A DNA stretch of 64,000 nucleotides from Sulfitobacter sp. S223 (GCF_025143825.1 NZ_CP083560.1:3286001-3350000), one strand, 5' to 3'; shown: positions 38,924-50,787, counted from the stretch's first letter. Made by a program: numbers and translations. Notes: generated by a model from the letters alone, not told the origin.

Positions 38924-39002
38924 CGGTGGGTGCCGTCCGGCATTTTCAGACCAGCCGCAAGTAGCCAGAGTTCAAAGGTGCGGTTGCCAATGTTGCCCTC
39001 GT

Positions 39003-39063
39003 GTGACGCCACTCCGTCACTATTACTGCGACGCCCTGCTCGAACAATAGGTCGGGCGTCGCA
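39003..39063. repeat. Two tandem perfect hairpins downstream of MYG1-family gene
   Basis: The first hairpin is GTGACG-N6-CGTCAC (39003-39020); the second is TGCGACGCCC-N17-GGGCGTCGCA (39027-39063). The larger begins five bases after the MYG1 stop. No T-run follows on either strand, so they are not classical terminators; they may protect transcript ends or be a dispersed palindromic repeat. Confidence 0.55.
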
Positions 39064-39067
39064 AAAA

Positions 39068-39994
39068 TTATTCCGCCAAGGCCTCTGCCACCGCGATATC
39101 AGCCATTTTCAGGACTGCTTCGCGTGACGCTGCCACCGCAATAAACCGGCCGTTGTGACAAAACTTTGCCCCCGTGACGCCAGTAGCCGCTTCCAGCGCG
39201 TCATCGGTCAATCCTGCCCAAGAGGCGGGCAAGTCTGCGCGGTTGTCGAACGTATCGTCGCCTATGCGGATCGTGGTAAGTGTCCAGTCTGTGCCGCGTG
39301 GATGGATAACGAACAACAGATGGTCGGCTCCGGCCTTTTCCACACCAGCACGGAACGGCATCCCCATTGGCAGATCCAGAATACGGCCCTCACCTGCGGC
39401 GTCGATCGCCGCCATCACCATGTCTTCAGCGCGAAATTTGGCGGCCTTGCGTTTGATCTGCGCTTCGACAAATGCGCGCGCCACGGGCAGCGCTGCCATG
39501 AAAGCACGGTCGTCGGCGCCCTCTTCGCGATCATCAAACACGGTTTTCAGGCTTTCCAGAAGCACCGGCAAGGTCAAACCCGAAAACAACGGGCCGGCCT
39601 CAGATGTATTCACGGCGCCGTTATCGACCAAGTCAACGGGCAGAACGAAACCTCTATCAAACGAGTCATGGATCGCCTCGACATCTTTTTCGGGAACATC
39701 CATCGCACGCAGGTAGTCGCGACCATAATGCGCCCAGATCAAACCGAATGAGCTATAAGGTTGGCCGTCTTCGCGCAGCGGGTTGGGTCGCTGATGGTGA
39801 TCAAAAATCTGCGCCGCTGCATCAAAATCACCGCCCACGTCATAAATAATCCGGTCCTCACCAGGCGTGATCCACGCCTTGTCGCGCGTGCGAAGCAGCT
39901 CGGCTTCAGGAAACAAGCGTGTCAGGATGACAGAGGACAACAGCTCATCCGCATGAAAGCCACCGGAATGGGTGACGAGGTGGGCGATGGTCAT
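39068..39994 (-). CDS. MYG1/UPF0160 family metal-dependent hydrolase (DHH-like)
   Basis: A 308-residue protein with the MYG1 signature THSGGFHADE at the N terminus and the DHH-like IFDHHQ at about 63-68; the aspartates and histidines would bind metal. Eukaryotic MYG1 is a 3'-5' exonuclease coordinating nuclear and mitochondrial RNA processing; bacterial members are sporadic and barely studied. The C-terminal domain (about 190-305) is full length. It is a single gene and is followed by two hairpins. The nuclease activity is inferred from eukaryotic homologs. Confidence 0.85.
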   Translation of the reverse strand: MTIAHLVTHSGGFHADELLSSVILTRLFPEAELLRTRDKAWITPGEDRIIYDVGGDFDAAAQIFDHHQRPNPLREDGQPYSSFGLIWAHYGRDYLRAMDVPEKDVEAIHDSFDRGFVLPVDLVDNGAVNTSEAGPLFSGLTLPVLLESLKTVFDDREEGADDRAFMAALPVARAFVEAQIKRKAAKFRAEDMVMAAIDAAGEGRILDLPMGMPFRAGVEKAGADHLLFVIHPRGTDWTLTTIRIGDDTFDNRADLPASWAGLTDDALEAATGVTGAKFCHNGRFIAVAASREAVLKMADIAVAEALAE

Positions 39995-40159
39995 AAGGAT
40001 AGGCTCCAGCCATGTTGGAAATAATTCGAGCGACCAAATAGGCCGCTCTTTGAAACGCTACGAAAATGGTTCTGCGTGATTGCCAACGGTTGTTCCGATC
40101 ACTTAGCGCGATCGCCATCAATGCATCACCGCAGGGCTTTCACCCCGATTTACAGCAGT

Positions 40160-40471
40160 CTAATGTGTCCACGCACCCCGACGGCCCGTTGCGAAGTTTT
40201 CGCCATAGCCGCCTGCGCGAATGTTCGGCTTGCGACGGTGCGGTTCCTGCACCAACACATCAATCCCATGCTCTGCCGCGTATTCTACAGCTTCTTCTTT
40301 GCTGGCGAACTGCAGCTTTACTTGGCTTTGTGTATCCGACGAAGACGTCCAGCCCATCAGCGGATCAACTTCGCGCGCTTCTGCCGGCGCAAATTCAAGC
40401 ACCCATTTATGGGTTTTTGCCGTCCCTGAGGACATTGCGGTACGGGCAGGTTGATAGATTCGTGCGCGCAT
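40160..40471 (-). CDS. NADH dehydrogenase (complex I) accessory subunit, NDUFS4-like
   Basis: A 103-residue protein of the ETC complex I subunit family. Signatures are [14 protein letters not shown], the W in [17 protein letters not shown] and [15 protein letters not shown]. The homologous 18-kDa mitochondrial subunit stabilises the N-module of complex I; alphaproteobacteria share it, which fits the lineage assignment. It is a monocistronic gene away from the nuo operon, as is usual in this group, divergent from uvrB. Confidence 0.9.
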   Translation of the reverse strand: MRARIYQPARTAMSSGTAKTHKWVLEFAPAEAREVDPLMGWTSSSDTQSQVKLQFASKEEAVEYAAEHGIDVLVQEPHRRKPNIRAGGYGENFATGRRGAWTH

Positions 40472-40628
40472 TGAGGCTCTCCGTCATTGGCTGGGTTGGA
40501 TATGACATGCCTGTCCGAATGGATCAAGAGCGCGCTCTACTGACAGTTTATGACAGGTTATCGCGCCCCATGCCTTGAACACTGGCGAAAACATGACACC
40601 TATAAGCCTCGCAACCGGAGACTGCCCC

Positions 40629-42826
<2,198 letters not shown>

Positions 42827-42830
<4 letters not shown>

Positions 42831-43225
42831 ATCGCGGCGGCCCTGAGCTTTTTGGAGAAGCTCACCCGCCCGCCTTTGCCGATCCGGCCCGTCACGAGTG
42901 TGCTATTGCGTAAGCAGGGATAATGATCGCGCCACGCACGAAAGCGGTCATTGCTCACGATCTGGATTCGTCCACCGGCGCTATCTGCCAACAACATCGG
43001 ATCAGCTGGTGTGCCGCGCGGTGCAATGATGACCTCAGCGAGCGATGCTATCGCCTCCAACTCGACAAGGTTCATGTGCCTGCCGATGCTGTGATCAAAG
43101 AAAACCCGGGGCGAATACCGGCGCGCGATTAGCGCCCTTACCACGCGTTCTGGAACAGCGCTGTTCGTTTGTCCGCCCTGCCAAAACAGTACGTTGGAGC
43201 CGTCCAGTAATATTTCCGAGCTCAT
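42827..43225 (-). CDS. NYN/PIN-like ribonuclease (Zc3h12a/Regnase type)
   Basis: A 132-residue domain-only protein. The acidic residues of an NYN/PIN active site are present: Asp8 ([10 protein letters not shown]), Asp44 (VFFDHS), Asp75 ([11 protein letters not shown]) and Asp93 ([10 protein letters not shown]). The patterns GTPAD and SNDRF are typical of Zc3h12a-like RNases, which cut structured RNA. No zinc finger or RNA-binding domain accompanies it. The basic C terminus ([14 protein letters not shown]) may bind RNA. The preferred start is 43225; a longer frame reaches into the next gene's region. The target RNA is unknown. Confidence 0.75.
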
Positions 43226-43306
43226 AACAACACCGCCATTGGAACCTTTTGTCGCACCACGTGTTGTATATTCAAGCAACAACGCAGCAAACTTAGGAAA
43301 AAAATC

Positions 43307-43492
43307 ATGGAATATGGTCTTATCGGCATTCTGGTACTGATCGCTGACATTTATGCGATTTACCAAATCTTCACATCCCGCGCATCAGGTCTGGCAAAAA
43401 TTCTCTGGACGCTCGGCGTGGTCGTCTTCCCTGTCGTCGGCTTCATCGTCTGGCTGATTGCCGGACCACGTGGCGACCGCGTCACGGTATAA
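43307..43492 (+). CDS. Small membrane protein with PLDc_N domain
   Basis: A 61-residue protein with two transmembrane helices (about 4-20 and 31-52) and the motif FPVVGFIVWLIAGPRG, diagnostic of the phospholipase D N-terminal (PLDc_N) module. Here the module stands alone with no nuclease domain, as in many short bacterial membrane proteins of unknown role. AGGAAAAAAATC precedes the ATG. It is followed by a strong terminator, so it is a single-gene transcript. Confidence 0.8.
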   Translation: MEYGLIGILVLIADIYAIYQIFTSRASGLAKILWTLGVVVFPVVGFIVWLIAGPRGDRVTV

Positions 43493-43503
43493 CAAGAACT
43501 CCA

Positions 43504-43533
43504 AAAGGTCCGGCCAAAGCGCCGGACCTTTTT
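43504..43533 (+). terminator. Intrinsic terminator after the PLDc_N gene
   Basis: A perfect 10-bp stem AAAGGTCCGG with CCGGACCTTT, loop CCAAAGCG, followed by TTCTTT. Confidence 0.9.
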
Positions 43534-43597
43534 CTTTGTGACAAGTAACTTTTTATTAACAGATGTTAACCAAGATATAGGCAGGAGCTCTGCCATC

Positions 43598-44266
43598 TTG
43601 CTACATCGCCTTATTCCCATTTTCATAATCGCCTTGAACGGCACCACGACCCAAGCGGGCCCTTGGCTACGTGAGCAGGGGTCGGCTTTTATGGAAGTAT
43701 CGTTCGCCAGCACATACACCCTTGATACAGCCAGCCAGACATATCTTGAGTATGGTCTAAGTGATAAAACAACGGTGATCGCGGATATCGGCATGTTCCG
43801 ACCACGCAACGCGCTACATGGCGGGATCGCGACATTTTCACTGCGCCGTGCGCTTAGCGCTCCGGATGCCAGATCAAAGTGGGCGTATGAGCTGGGGGCA
43901 GGTGTTGGATGGCTCGGTGACGAAATACTCCCCCATTTTCGGACAGGCGTCAGTTGGGGGCGCGGCACGTCATGGGCAGAGACCTCGGGCTGGATGACCG
44001 TCGAAGCTGCTGTTATCTGGGATTTGACCTACGCCCAGCATGTCAGCAAAGTTGACGCGACACTGGGTGTAAATTTCACCGATATTACAACCGGTATGCT
44101 TCAACTTTATACAGCGCACGTTGACGGGACCACTATCGCAACGCTCGCCCCTTCTCTCGTCTTCAAACCCGAAAAAGGCAAGTTTCGGGTAAAGCTCGGA
44201 GGAGAGGCCGAGATAGGGAATTGGGACAACAGCGCGCTGAAAATTGGCCTCTGGCGCGATTTCTAG
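43598..44266 (+). CDS. Hypothetical exported envelope protein (beta-rich)
   Basis: About 222 residues if started at the TTG at 43598, which has CAGGAGCTC at ideal distance; a GTG at 43538 is the alternative but has no such site. The N terminus is a signal peptide (LLHRLIPIFIIAL, cleavage near TQAGPW). The rest alternates hydrophobic and polar residues with many Gly and aromatic positions and ends in LWRDF, an aromatic terminus as in outer-membrane barrels. I do not recognise a family. It stands alone between a terminator and a convergent gene. Confidence 0.6.
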   Translation: MLHRLIPIFIIALNGTTTQAGPWLREQGSAFMEVSFASTYTLDTASQTYLEYGLSDKTTVIADIGMFRPRNALHGGIATFSLRRALSAPDARSKWAYELGAGVGWLGDEILPHFRTGVSWGRGTSWAETSGWMTVEAAVIWDLTYAQHVSKVDATLGVNFTDITTGMLQLYTAHVDGTTIATLAPSLVFKPEKGKFRVKLGGEAEIGNWDNSALKIGLWRDF

Positions 44267-44307
44267 CGGGTGTGGCTCCGGCAGGTTCTCCGCCGAAGCC
44301 TATTTAT

Positions 44308-46587
44308 TTATACGACATCATTATCCATGCGTGCCGTAACGGCGATCTTGCCGCGCACGGGTTCTGACCACACGACATGCACTTGATCCGCGTTCGGACC
44401 CTGCTGCGCCCGCACAAAAGGTGTGTCGTAATTGAGCTGATTAGACGCGTTTCGGACGCCGCCACGCACCACCACCGCATCCACACTTAGCGACCGCGCT
44501 TCGAACGGCAGCCCTGGTCCTGTTTCTACAACCCAGGTTTGACTGTTCGTATTTTCAGACACTTCCAACAAATGCGGATTCGCGACTGGCTTGCTTACCC
44601 CGTGAAACGAATTCCCCTCAAACCGGACGTTGCGCATGCGCGTGAAATTCAGGTCTGCATAGCTGGTATCGACACGCTCGGCTCGTTCGACATACCCGTT
44701 GATACTCCGGAAGCGATTGCCCGCCACATTCAATCCGTTGATAAAGTGCCCTGCCCCATATGGTTTCACCACCAGATAGCTAAAGCTGGTTGCGACCTCG
44801 CCTGACAGAAAAATATTGCTGGTGATATCAAGCGCGCTGAAGGAGAAGCCACCGTCGAATTCAGGTCTTGGATCGCGCTCGTTTGTCCACTCAAAGAATG
44901 CGTTGTCGACATAGTTGTTGGTGAACACGCACGAAGCATATGGCTCTGCAAGAACCACACCGGCGGAGCGGATGCCACCGCTCACCGTATCACCCTGAAA
45001 GAAGTGGTTCCCGACGATAAGATGGTTCTGACCCGTCATGACCGCGAAATGCCTGAACCGTTCAGACCTGCAGTTGCGCAGTTTCACGTCATTGGCGTTA
45101 ACGTTAAGCGCGATTGTCTTTCTTTGCGATACAGGCACATCGTTTTCGGATGAAAGAAACTGACAGCGCTCAATAAACATGCCCTGACAGCCACCACCCA
45201 TCGATGTGATTCCACGATCTTTCGGTGTGGTGATAAAACAGTCCCGAACGGTAAATATTGTCCCAGCGTTCGCCAACATGATGCCGCTGCACAGCTCCTG
45301 ACACTGGAATTCAATATTGTGCAGGACGAATTTAGCGATGACATCGAAGCCACTAAAATCGAGCATGTATTTGTAACGCCGGAAGGTAAAGTTTTGCGTG
45401 CCCGCTGCATCGTGCAAAGGTCCATTCAAGGTCAATTCGTTGCGGGCAACGTTCTTGCCGCGCACATAAATTTCGCGGCCGACACCTACACCGCTCACAT
45501 GGCTACCAATCGGAATATTCGCCACATTCGCAACACCTGTCAGCGTGCGCGAATTCCCCGGATCATAAGTAGCCTGCGCAGTGATCGTCGTCGTCGCCCA
45601 ATCGCCGCCAGTAAGCGCGATCAACTGACCATTGTGGATCGCGCGGCGGGTCTCATATCTGGTGCGGTTTGGAACCGCCGCCTGCAGATCAATGGGTTTT
45701 GTAAGCGCAACCTTTCTGCCACCCAAATCAAGGGATTCGTGATCAGCGTTGTTGAGCAAGGCTTGAAACGCCTTACGAAACGCAAGCTCTTCATCCTCGA
45801 AGGCCTCGATATAGTTAGGTAGATCAAAGTTTCTGCGCAAAAGCAGTACTGCGGCAGTCGGCATGCTCACCTTGCCGACAAACTTTGTCGGCGTGTCGAA
45901 CGTAACATCTCCGTTCAGTCGGAAAGTCCCTGAAGGAATCAAAACCGTCCGGCCATCCGCGGCACGATTTGCAGCCTCGAACGCAGCAGTGTCATCGGTG
46001 ACACCATCCCCGATAGCACCAAAATCGCGTACATCTACTGTCGCAACAATGTCTCCCAGAAACAGATTTGAGACGTCATTGATCTCGAAGTCATCGATAC
46101 GCACAATGCCACCGTTCTGCCCGATCAGATCAATACCAAAATGCCCGTAAGCAGCACTTGGCCCCCACACCATGTCGACTCCGGCGCGGTTGCCGATGCC
46201 AATAATTGCACTGACCTCAACAACGTTACCGTATGCCGTCAACGGCGTGGTTGCGCCTTCGGTAACAACGCCCGGAATGGCGGAGCCGTTCGATTGCGCT
46301 GCATAGGCTGCAATGCGGATCGCTGGCAAATTGCCACTGATCGCTTTTACCCGGACCTTGATCTGGACATAGCAACCAGGCTCGATCGGCGTTTGACCTT
46401 TGTAGCGTACTCTTTGCGTGCTGTCGGTTTTCAGAATTTCCAACGCGCCGCCAAAATCCTGATCTGCCGGGACAAAGACACCATTCCCCGAGGTGGCATA
46501 ACTAGGAGATCCCGGAGTACCGTTCCCGTTCGAATATGCCGCCAGACCCTCTGAGTAGGGGGCAGGCGTGTATGTAGCCATGTTCAT
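44308..46587 (-). CDS. Large right-handed beta-helix protein (pectate lyase 3 superfamily)
   Basis: A 759-residue protein. Residues about 1-160 form a Gly/Ser/Pro-rich leader and a jelly-roll-like domain; then VRDFGAIGDGVTDDTAAF marks the start of a pectate-lyase-3 / GH28-like parallel beta-helix, with repeating N-x-F/V coils through about 680 (VGNHFFQGD, FEGNSFHG). No signal peptide is seen at the start (ATG at 46587 after GAAAGGGA), yet the fold is normally extracellular, so a leaderless route or a surface-polysaccharide role is likely. Catalytic acids cannot be assigned. Possible roles are polysaccharide cleavage or a capsule/tail-spike-like function. Confidence 0.75.
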   Translation of the reverse strand: MNMATYTPAPYSEGLAAYSNGNGTPGSPSYATSGNGVFVPADQDFGGALEILKTDSTQRVRYKGQTPIEPGCYVQIKVRVKAISGNLPAIRIAAYAAQSNGSAIPGVVTEGATTPLTAYGNVVEVSAIIGIGNRAGVDMVWGPSAAYGHFGIDLIGQNGGIVRIDDFEINDVSNLFLGDIVATVDVRDFGAIGDGVTDDTAAFEAANRAADGRTVLIPSGTFRLNGDVTFDTPTKFVGKVSMPTAAVLLLRRNFDLPNYIEAFEDEELAFRKAFQALLNNADHESLDLGGRKVALTKPIDLQAAVPNRTRYETRRAIHNGQLIALTGGDWATTTITAQATYDPGNSRTLTGVANVANIPIGSHVSGVGVGREIYVRGKNVARNELTLNGPLHDAAGTQNFTFRRYKYMLDFSGFDVIAKFVLHNIEFQCQELCSGIMLANAGTIFTVRDCFITTPKDRGITSMGGGCQGMFIERCQFLSSENDVPVSQRKTIALNVNANDVKLRNCRSERFRHFAVMTGQNHLIVGNHFFQGDTVSGGIRSAGVVLAEPYASCVFTNNYVDNAFFEWTNERDPRPEFDGGFSFSALDITSNIFLSGEVATSFSYLVVKPYGAGHFINGLNVAGNRFRSINGYVERAERVDTSYADLNFTRMRNVRFEGNSFHGVSKPVANPHLLEVSENTNSQTWVVETGPGLPFEARSLSVDAVVVRGGVRNASNQLNYDTPFVRAQQGPNADQVHVVWSEPVRGKIAVTARMDNDVV

Positions 46588-46665
46588 ATGTATCCCTTTC
46601 GCGCTTCTCCGGCGCAACTGCCGGACAGGCATTGGGAAATATCAACAAGGGCTTAATCGGCCGCT

Positions 46666-46686
46666 ACGCCACCGTCACGGTGGCGT
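46666..46686. repeat. Perfect 9-bp hairpin after DUF4864 gene
   Basis: ACGCCACCG-TCA-CGGTGGCGT lies directly after the minus-strand stop at 46693. No T-run follows, so it may stabilise the transcript end rather than terminate. Confidence 0.5.
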
Positions 46687-46692
46687 TGCATC

Positions 46693-47094
46693 TCAGACCG
46701 CTGCGCCTGGTGCATCAAGGATCTGAACGCCACTGATCCGCCAGCCTTCCGGAGTCTCAATCATCCGGTACTCAAGATAATGCGCACGACCTTCGGCGTC
46801 TATGATCTGGACCTTCTGCCAAAACGTACCTGCCTCTTCACGTAGCTCGAGATAGGTCACCTCCGCAGGCCGCCACACCATCGGATAGCCTTGCGTCACC
46901 ATCATTCCGAAATTGTCGGCGGATTGGAAAAATTGCTGAAGGCTGGGGCTGGCAAATGTAAATGCCGTGGCGAAATCATCGACTTTGAACGCTTCGAACT
47001 GGCTGCTGATGGTACTGCGGATATCGGCATTCTGCGCCAACGCGCCACACGCCCCAATGACTGCCATAGCTGTCGCCAATACCAGTACTCTCAT
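46693..47094 (-). CDS. DUF4864 domain periplasmic protein
   Basis: A 133-residue protein with a signal peptide (VLVLATAMAVIGACGALAQ). The mature domain (SSQFEAFKVDDFATAFTFAS, then GWRISGVQIL near the end) is an NTF2/SnoaL-like cone typical of DUF4864, whose function is not established. AGAGGAG precedes the ATG at 47094. It lies 62 bases after lysK on the same strand and may be co-transcribed. Confidence 0.8.
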   Translation of the reverse strand: MRVLVLATAMAVIGACGALAQNADIRSTISSQFEAFKVDDFATAFTFASPSLQQFFQSADNFGMMVTQGYPMVWRPAEVTYLELREEAGTFWQKVQIIDAEGRAHYLEYRMIETPEGWRISGVQILDAPGAAV

Positions 47095-47156
47095 CTCGCC
47101 AACTCCTCTGACCTGCGTGTTATAAGCTAAATCACGCAAGCCGGAGGGCAAGAGTT

Positions 47157-48737
47157 TCACGCCTTGGTGAGTTTTCCCGCCAGCGCATCGTCGATCAGAG
47201 AAACGGTTTCATCAACGCCGTACAGCGCGATAAAACCGCCAAACCGCGGCCCTTGGGATGCTCCAAGCAAAACCTCATAAAGCGCGGTGAACCAGTCACG
47301 CAGCGGCTCAAACCGGTCCTTTCCGACAGCAAAGACCATGGTTTGCAGCGCTTCGGCATCCAGACCGCCATCCCACGCAGCAAGTTGTGCGCGCAGGTCT
47401 TCCAATGCTTCGCGCTCCAGTTCGGTCGGCGCGCGGAACACTTTTGCTGGCTTCACAAAATCATTGTAATACCGCACAGCATAGCCTGCCGCCGCATCCA
47501 TACCGGGGTGGCTTTCAGGTGTCGCTTCGGGTGCATAGCGCTGGATAAAGCCCCATAGCTGTGCTTTGTCCTCGGCCGATGAGACCGACGCAAGGTTCAA
47601 CAACATTGAGAACGGCACGACCATATCAGATTTTGGTACGTCGCCACCGTGAATATGCCACACAGGATTGTTCAACTGGGCCTTGATGTCCTGCGTTTCA
47701 TAGGCGCGCAATTGCTGATGGTATTCATCCACAGCCTTCGGAATCACATCGAAATACATGCGCTTGGCCGTCTTCGGCTTGAGATACATGAAGTAAGACA
47801 GGGATTCGGCACTGGCATAGGTAAGCCATTCGTCGATCGTCAGGCCGTTGCCCGACGACTTGGAAATCTTGTGACCATCCTGATCCAGAAACAGCTCATA
47901 GGTGAAGTGCTCTGGCGCGCGGGCACCCAGTATCCGGCAGATCGAATCGTAAATCGGCGTGTTGGTCGAATGGTCCTTGCCGTACATTTCGAAATCAACA
48001 CCAAGCGCCGCCCAGCGCGCGCCAAAGTCCGGCTTCCACTGAAGCTTCACATTCCCGCCTGTCAGGGGCAAAGTCATTTCTTCGCCCTCTTCAGTGTCAA
48101 AAGTGATTGTGCCTGCCTTGGCATCCACTTTCTTCATCGGCACATACATCACGCGACCGGTTTCGGGGTGAATGGGCAGAAATATCGAATAGGTCTGGCG
48201 GCGCTCTTCGCGTAGAGATTTCAGCATCACAGCCATGATCTCGTCGTACTTCTCTGCCGCGCGCATCAGCGTTTCGTCAAACTGTCCGGTGCCATAAAAT
48301 TCTGTAGCCGAGTAAAATTCGTACTCAAAACCAAATGTATCGAGGAACCGGCGCAGCATCGCGTTGTTATGATCACCAAAGCTGTCGTATTCGCCAAACG
48401 GGTCTGGCACCGAAGTCAACGGTTTTTGCAGATGCTCTGCCAAGGCTTCTGGGTCTGGCACATTGCTCGGTACCTTGCGCATACCGTCCAGATCATCGGA
48501 AAAACAGATCAACCGCGTTGGGATATCACTGATCGCCTCAAATGCGCGTCGGATCATTGTCGTGCGCGCCACCTCACCAAAGGTGCCGATATGTGGCAGA
48601 CCGGAGGGGCCATAACCTGTTTCGAATAACACATACCCCTTCTCGGGCATCTTACCCTGATAGCGTTTGAGCACCCGGCGCGCTTCTTCAAAAGGCCACG
48701 CTTTGCTCTGCATTGCTGCATCCCGCATCTCAGACAT
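47157..48737 (-). CDS. lysK: Lysyl-tRNA synthetase, class I
   Basis: A 526-residue enzyme. The class I signatures are HIGT (residues 49-52, in [11 protein letters not shown]) and KISKSSGNG near residue 290. It charges tRNA-Lys; most bacteria use the unrelated class II LysRS, while alphaproteobacteria and archaea use this class I form, which fits the lineage. The C-terminal anticodon-binding helical domain is complete. The ATG at 48737 is preferred for family length; a longer frame adds 18 residues. It is divergent from the TerB-like gene. Confidence 0.95.
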   Translation of the reverse strand: MSEMRDAAMQSKAWPFEEARRVLKRYQGKMPEKGYVLFETGYGPSGLPHIGTFGEVARTTMIRRAFEAISDIPTRLICFSDDLDGMRKVPSNVPDPEALAEHLQKPLTSVPDPFGEYDSFGDHNNAMLRRFLDTFGFEYEFYSATEFYGTGQFDETLMRAAEKYDEIMAVMLKSLREERRQTYSIFLPIHPETGRVMYVPMKKVDAKAGTITFDTEEGEEMTLPLTGGNVKLQWKPDFGARWAALGVDFEMYGKDHSTNTPIYDSICRILGARAPEHFTYELFLDQDGHKISKSSGNGLTIDEWLTYASAESLSYFMYLKPKTAKRMYFDVIPKAVDEYHQQLRAYETQDIKAQLNNPVWHIHGGDVPKSDMVVPFSMLLNLASVSSAEDKAQLWGFIQRYAPEATPESHPGMDAAAGYAVRYYNDFVKPAKVFRAPTELEREALEDLRAQLAAWDGGLDAEALQTMVFAVGKDRFEPLRDWFTALYEVLLGASQGPRFGGFIALYGVDETVSLIDDALAGKLTKA

Positions 48738-48858
48738 ATCAGACTTCCCGAAAATTATCACCCGCGCCCAATCGCGCGGCTGTCGCTTCATCTATTGCGC
48801 AAGGCCCACGCCGTCAATATTCTGCAAGCCAACCAGTCGCGCGCAAAGGACCCATCCT

Positions 48859-49281
48859 ATGACAAATGACCCGTCTCTCGCGCTCAGCGCACAGGATTCT
48901 CTGATAGCGGTTATGGTCGCTGTCTCTGCCTCTGATGGCGACATCGGCACGACCGAACTGATCAAGATTCAGTCCGCAGTGAACCTGCTCCCGATTTTCT
49001 CGGACTTCGATGTGGACCGCATCAAAACCGTCAGCCAGATGGTATTTGATTTGTTCGAACAGGAAGACGGGCTTGATGCGCTTTTCGGTTTAATCAAGGA
49101 AGCGCTGCCGGACCGCCTCAACGAGACAGCCTATGCATTGGCCTGCGACGTGGCCGCAGCAGACGGCACATTGGAAGAGACAGAGCTGCGCTTGCTTGAA
49201 GAAATCCGCTACGAACTGGAGATCGACCGTTTGCACGCCGCCGCGATTGAACGTGGCGCACGTGCGCGTCACCTAAGCTGA
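48859..49281 (+). CDS. TerB-like (tellurite resistance TerB fold) protein
   Basis: A 140-residue all-helical protein with acidic metal-binding-type motifs repeated in two halves: SASDGDIGTTELIKI (about 24-38) and AAADGTLEETELRLL (about 106-120). This is the TerB/DjlA-type helical fold thought to bind divalent metal. AAAGGA lies eight bases before the ATG. It stands alone without terC or other ter genes, so tellurite resistance is not implied; a general stress or chaperone-linked role is more likely. Confidence 0.8.
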   Translation: MTNDPSLALSAQDSLIAVMVAVSASDGDIGTTELIKIQSAVNLLPIFSDFDVDRIKTVSQMVFDLFEQEDGLDALFGLIKEALPDRLNETAYALACDVAAADGTLEETELRLLEEIRYELEIDRLHAAAIERGARARHLS

Positions 49282-49287
49282 ACAGCT

Positions 49288-50787
49288 TCAGGCGCCGTAT
49301 AACACGCCCCACCTCTCCAACAACTGCTGCTGCATGCGTTTTGCTCGGCGGTTCCAGCTTACGCCACCGGGCGGGCCTTCGCGTTCCGCACGGGTAAGCG
49401 TGGCGCGGATACCTTCGTCTGCTGCAAAGATCGCAAAAGCCATCTCAGTTCCGTCAGGCCCTGTCAGGTAGCCTGCGAGTGATGAAACAAAGTTTAGTGT
49501 GCCGGTCTTTGCATCGACCTTAATCGGATGATCCTTTATCACCCTGCGGCTGTCGTCTCGCATCACAATCGGCTTCAGGATATCGCGCATCCCTTCCGCG
49601 TGAACTTTCAGCAAGGCAATCACCATATCGCTGGCAGTCAAGCGGCTGTCATCACCAAGGCCCGAGTGGTCGACCAACGCGGCAGACTGCATGCCCAAAC
49701 TCGATTGAGCCCAATCATTCATCTCTTGTGCTGATGCCTTCAGGCTATCGGCGGGTTTGCCGCGCGCGGCTGTGGCGGCCAGCCCCATCATTTCAGCGGT
49801 CAGATTCGTTGACCACTTCAGCATGTCGCGCAGGATACTGCGCAAATCCTCACTTTGATTATCGACCAGCACCTCACCAACGGGCAGATCCGATATCATC
49901 TTGGGCGCGCCTAGGCGAATACCGTTCGACCCTGCAAGGCTTTCGAATACCTCACCGGCATAAAGACCCGGCTTGCGCACCGGCAACCAGCGCGCACCGC
50001 TACCGCCCAGGGCTCCACGTGCAACCGTCCATGCATCGCGGCCCGAACGGTTCTCATAGGTGTAGACTGGAGAAGACCGGTCCCTGACCTGCATCGCCGC
50101 CATTCTAACGGCTGGGCGGTACCGTTCAGTCCGGCCTTCCATCGTGATGGAATATTTGCCATTCGCGCGCTTCCACTCGAAATGGACACGGTTGTAATTC
50201 AGCGCGAGCCCCGAAACCCCCGGATTATAGCCGACCTGATCAGGCTGCTCGGGGTCGATCCGGTCCAACACAGGCAGACTTGCTTCGTAAACCTTGAAAT
50301 CGCCCCTGACACCGATGATCCCCGCCGCCTTCAGATTGGCAGCCATCGTAGCCAGTGTGTCAGTGTCTAATGTGGGATCACTCCCCCCCACCAAAACCAG
50401 ATCACCCAGAATCTCGCCATCTAACACGCCACCGGTGGCCAATAGCCGGGTCTCGAAACGGTGATCCGGTCCAAGGGCGTCCAGCGCATATAGGGCGGTG
50501 ATCGCTTTCGTTACGCTGGCAGGTGGACGGGACGTTACAGCGTCCGCGCTCTCAAGCGTCATGCCAGAATTCAGATCGGCTACCACGAAGGAAACCTTGT
50601 CGGTTAGCCTTGCCTCGCCCACGATATCTTTGGCGCTGCGCACAGCACGTTTAAAGAAATCTTCGCCACGCAGCATCGGTCGCAAAGAAGCCTCTGGCGG
50701 GGCCGCCCGAACGGCAGACGCGCCCATCAAACTTGCTGCTGCCGCAGCCGTACCCAGAAAATGCCGTCGTGATAATGCGCGTTTCAT
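49288..50787 (-). CDS. dacB: D-alanyl-D-alanine carboxypeptidase/endopeptidase, S13 (PBP4/DacB)
   Basis: A 499-residue periplasmic penicillin-binding protein. A Tat-like signal (ALSRRHFLGTAAAAAS) precedes it. The three active-site motifs are PASVTK (Ser91, Lys94), a SxN motif at KWSTNLTAEM and DAKTGTLNFVS (KTG). It trims D-Ala from peptidoglycan stem peptides and cuts cross-links. The ends of this gene and the TerB-like gene lie six bases apart. Single gene with its own promoter region upstream. Confidence 0.92.
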   Translation of the reverse strand: MKRALSRRHFLGTAAAAASLMGASAVRAAPPEASLRPMLRGEDFFKRAVRSAKDIVGEARLTDKVSFVVADLNSGMTLESADAVTSRPPASVTKAITALYALDALGPDHRFETRLLATGGVLDGEILGDLVLVGGSDPTLDTDTLATMAANLKAAGIIGVRGDFKVYEASLPVLDRIDPEQPDQVGYNPGVSGLALNYNRVHFEWKRANGKYSITMEGRTERYRPAVRMAAMQVRDRSSPVYTYENRSGRDAWTVARGALGGSGARWLPVRKPGLYAGEVFESLAGSNGIRLGAPKMISDLPVGEVLVDNQSEDLRSILRDMLKWSTNLTAEMMGLAATAARGKPADSLKASAQEMNDWAQSSLGMQSAALVDHSGLGDDSRLTASDMVIALLKVHAEGMRDILKPIVMRDDSRRVIKDHPIKVDAKTGTLNFVSSLAGYLTGPDGTEMAFAIFAADEGIRATLTRAEREGPPGGVSWNRRAKRMQQQLLERWGVLYGA

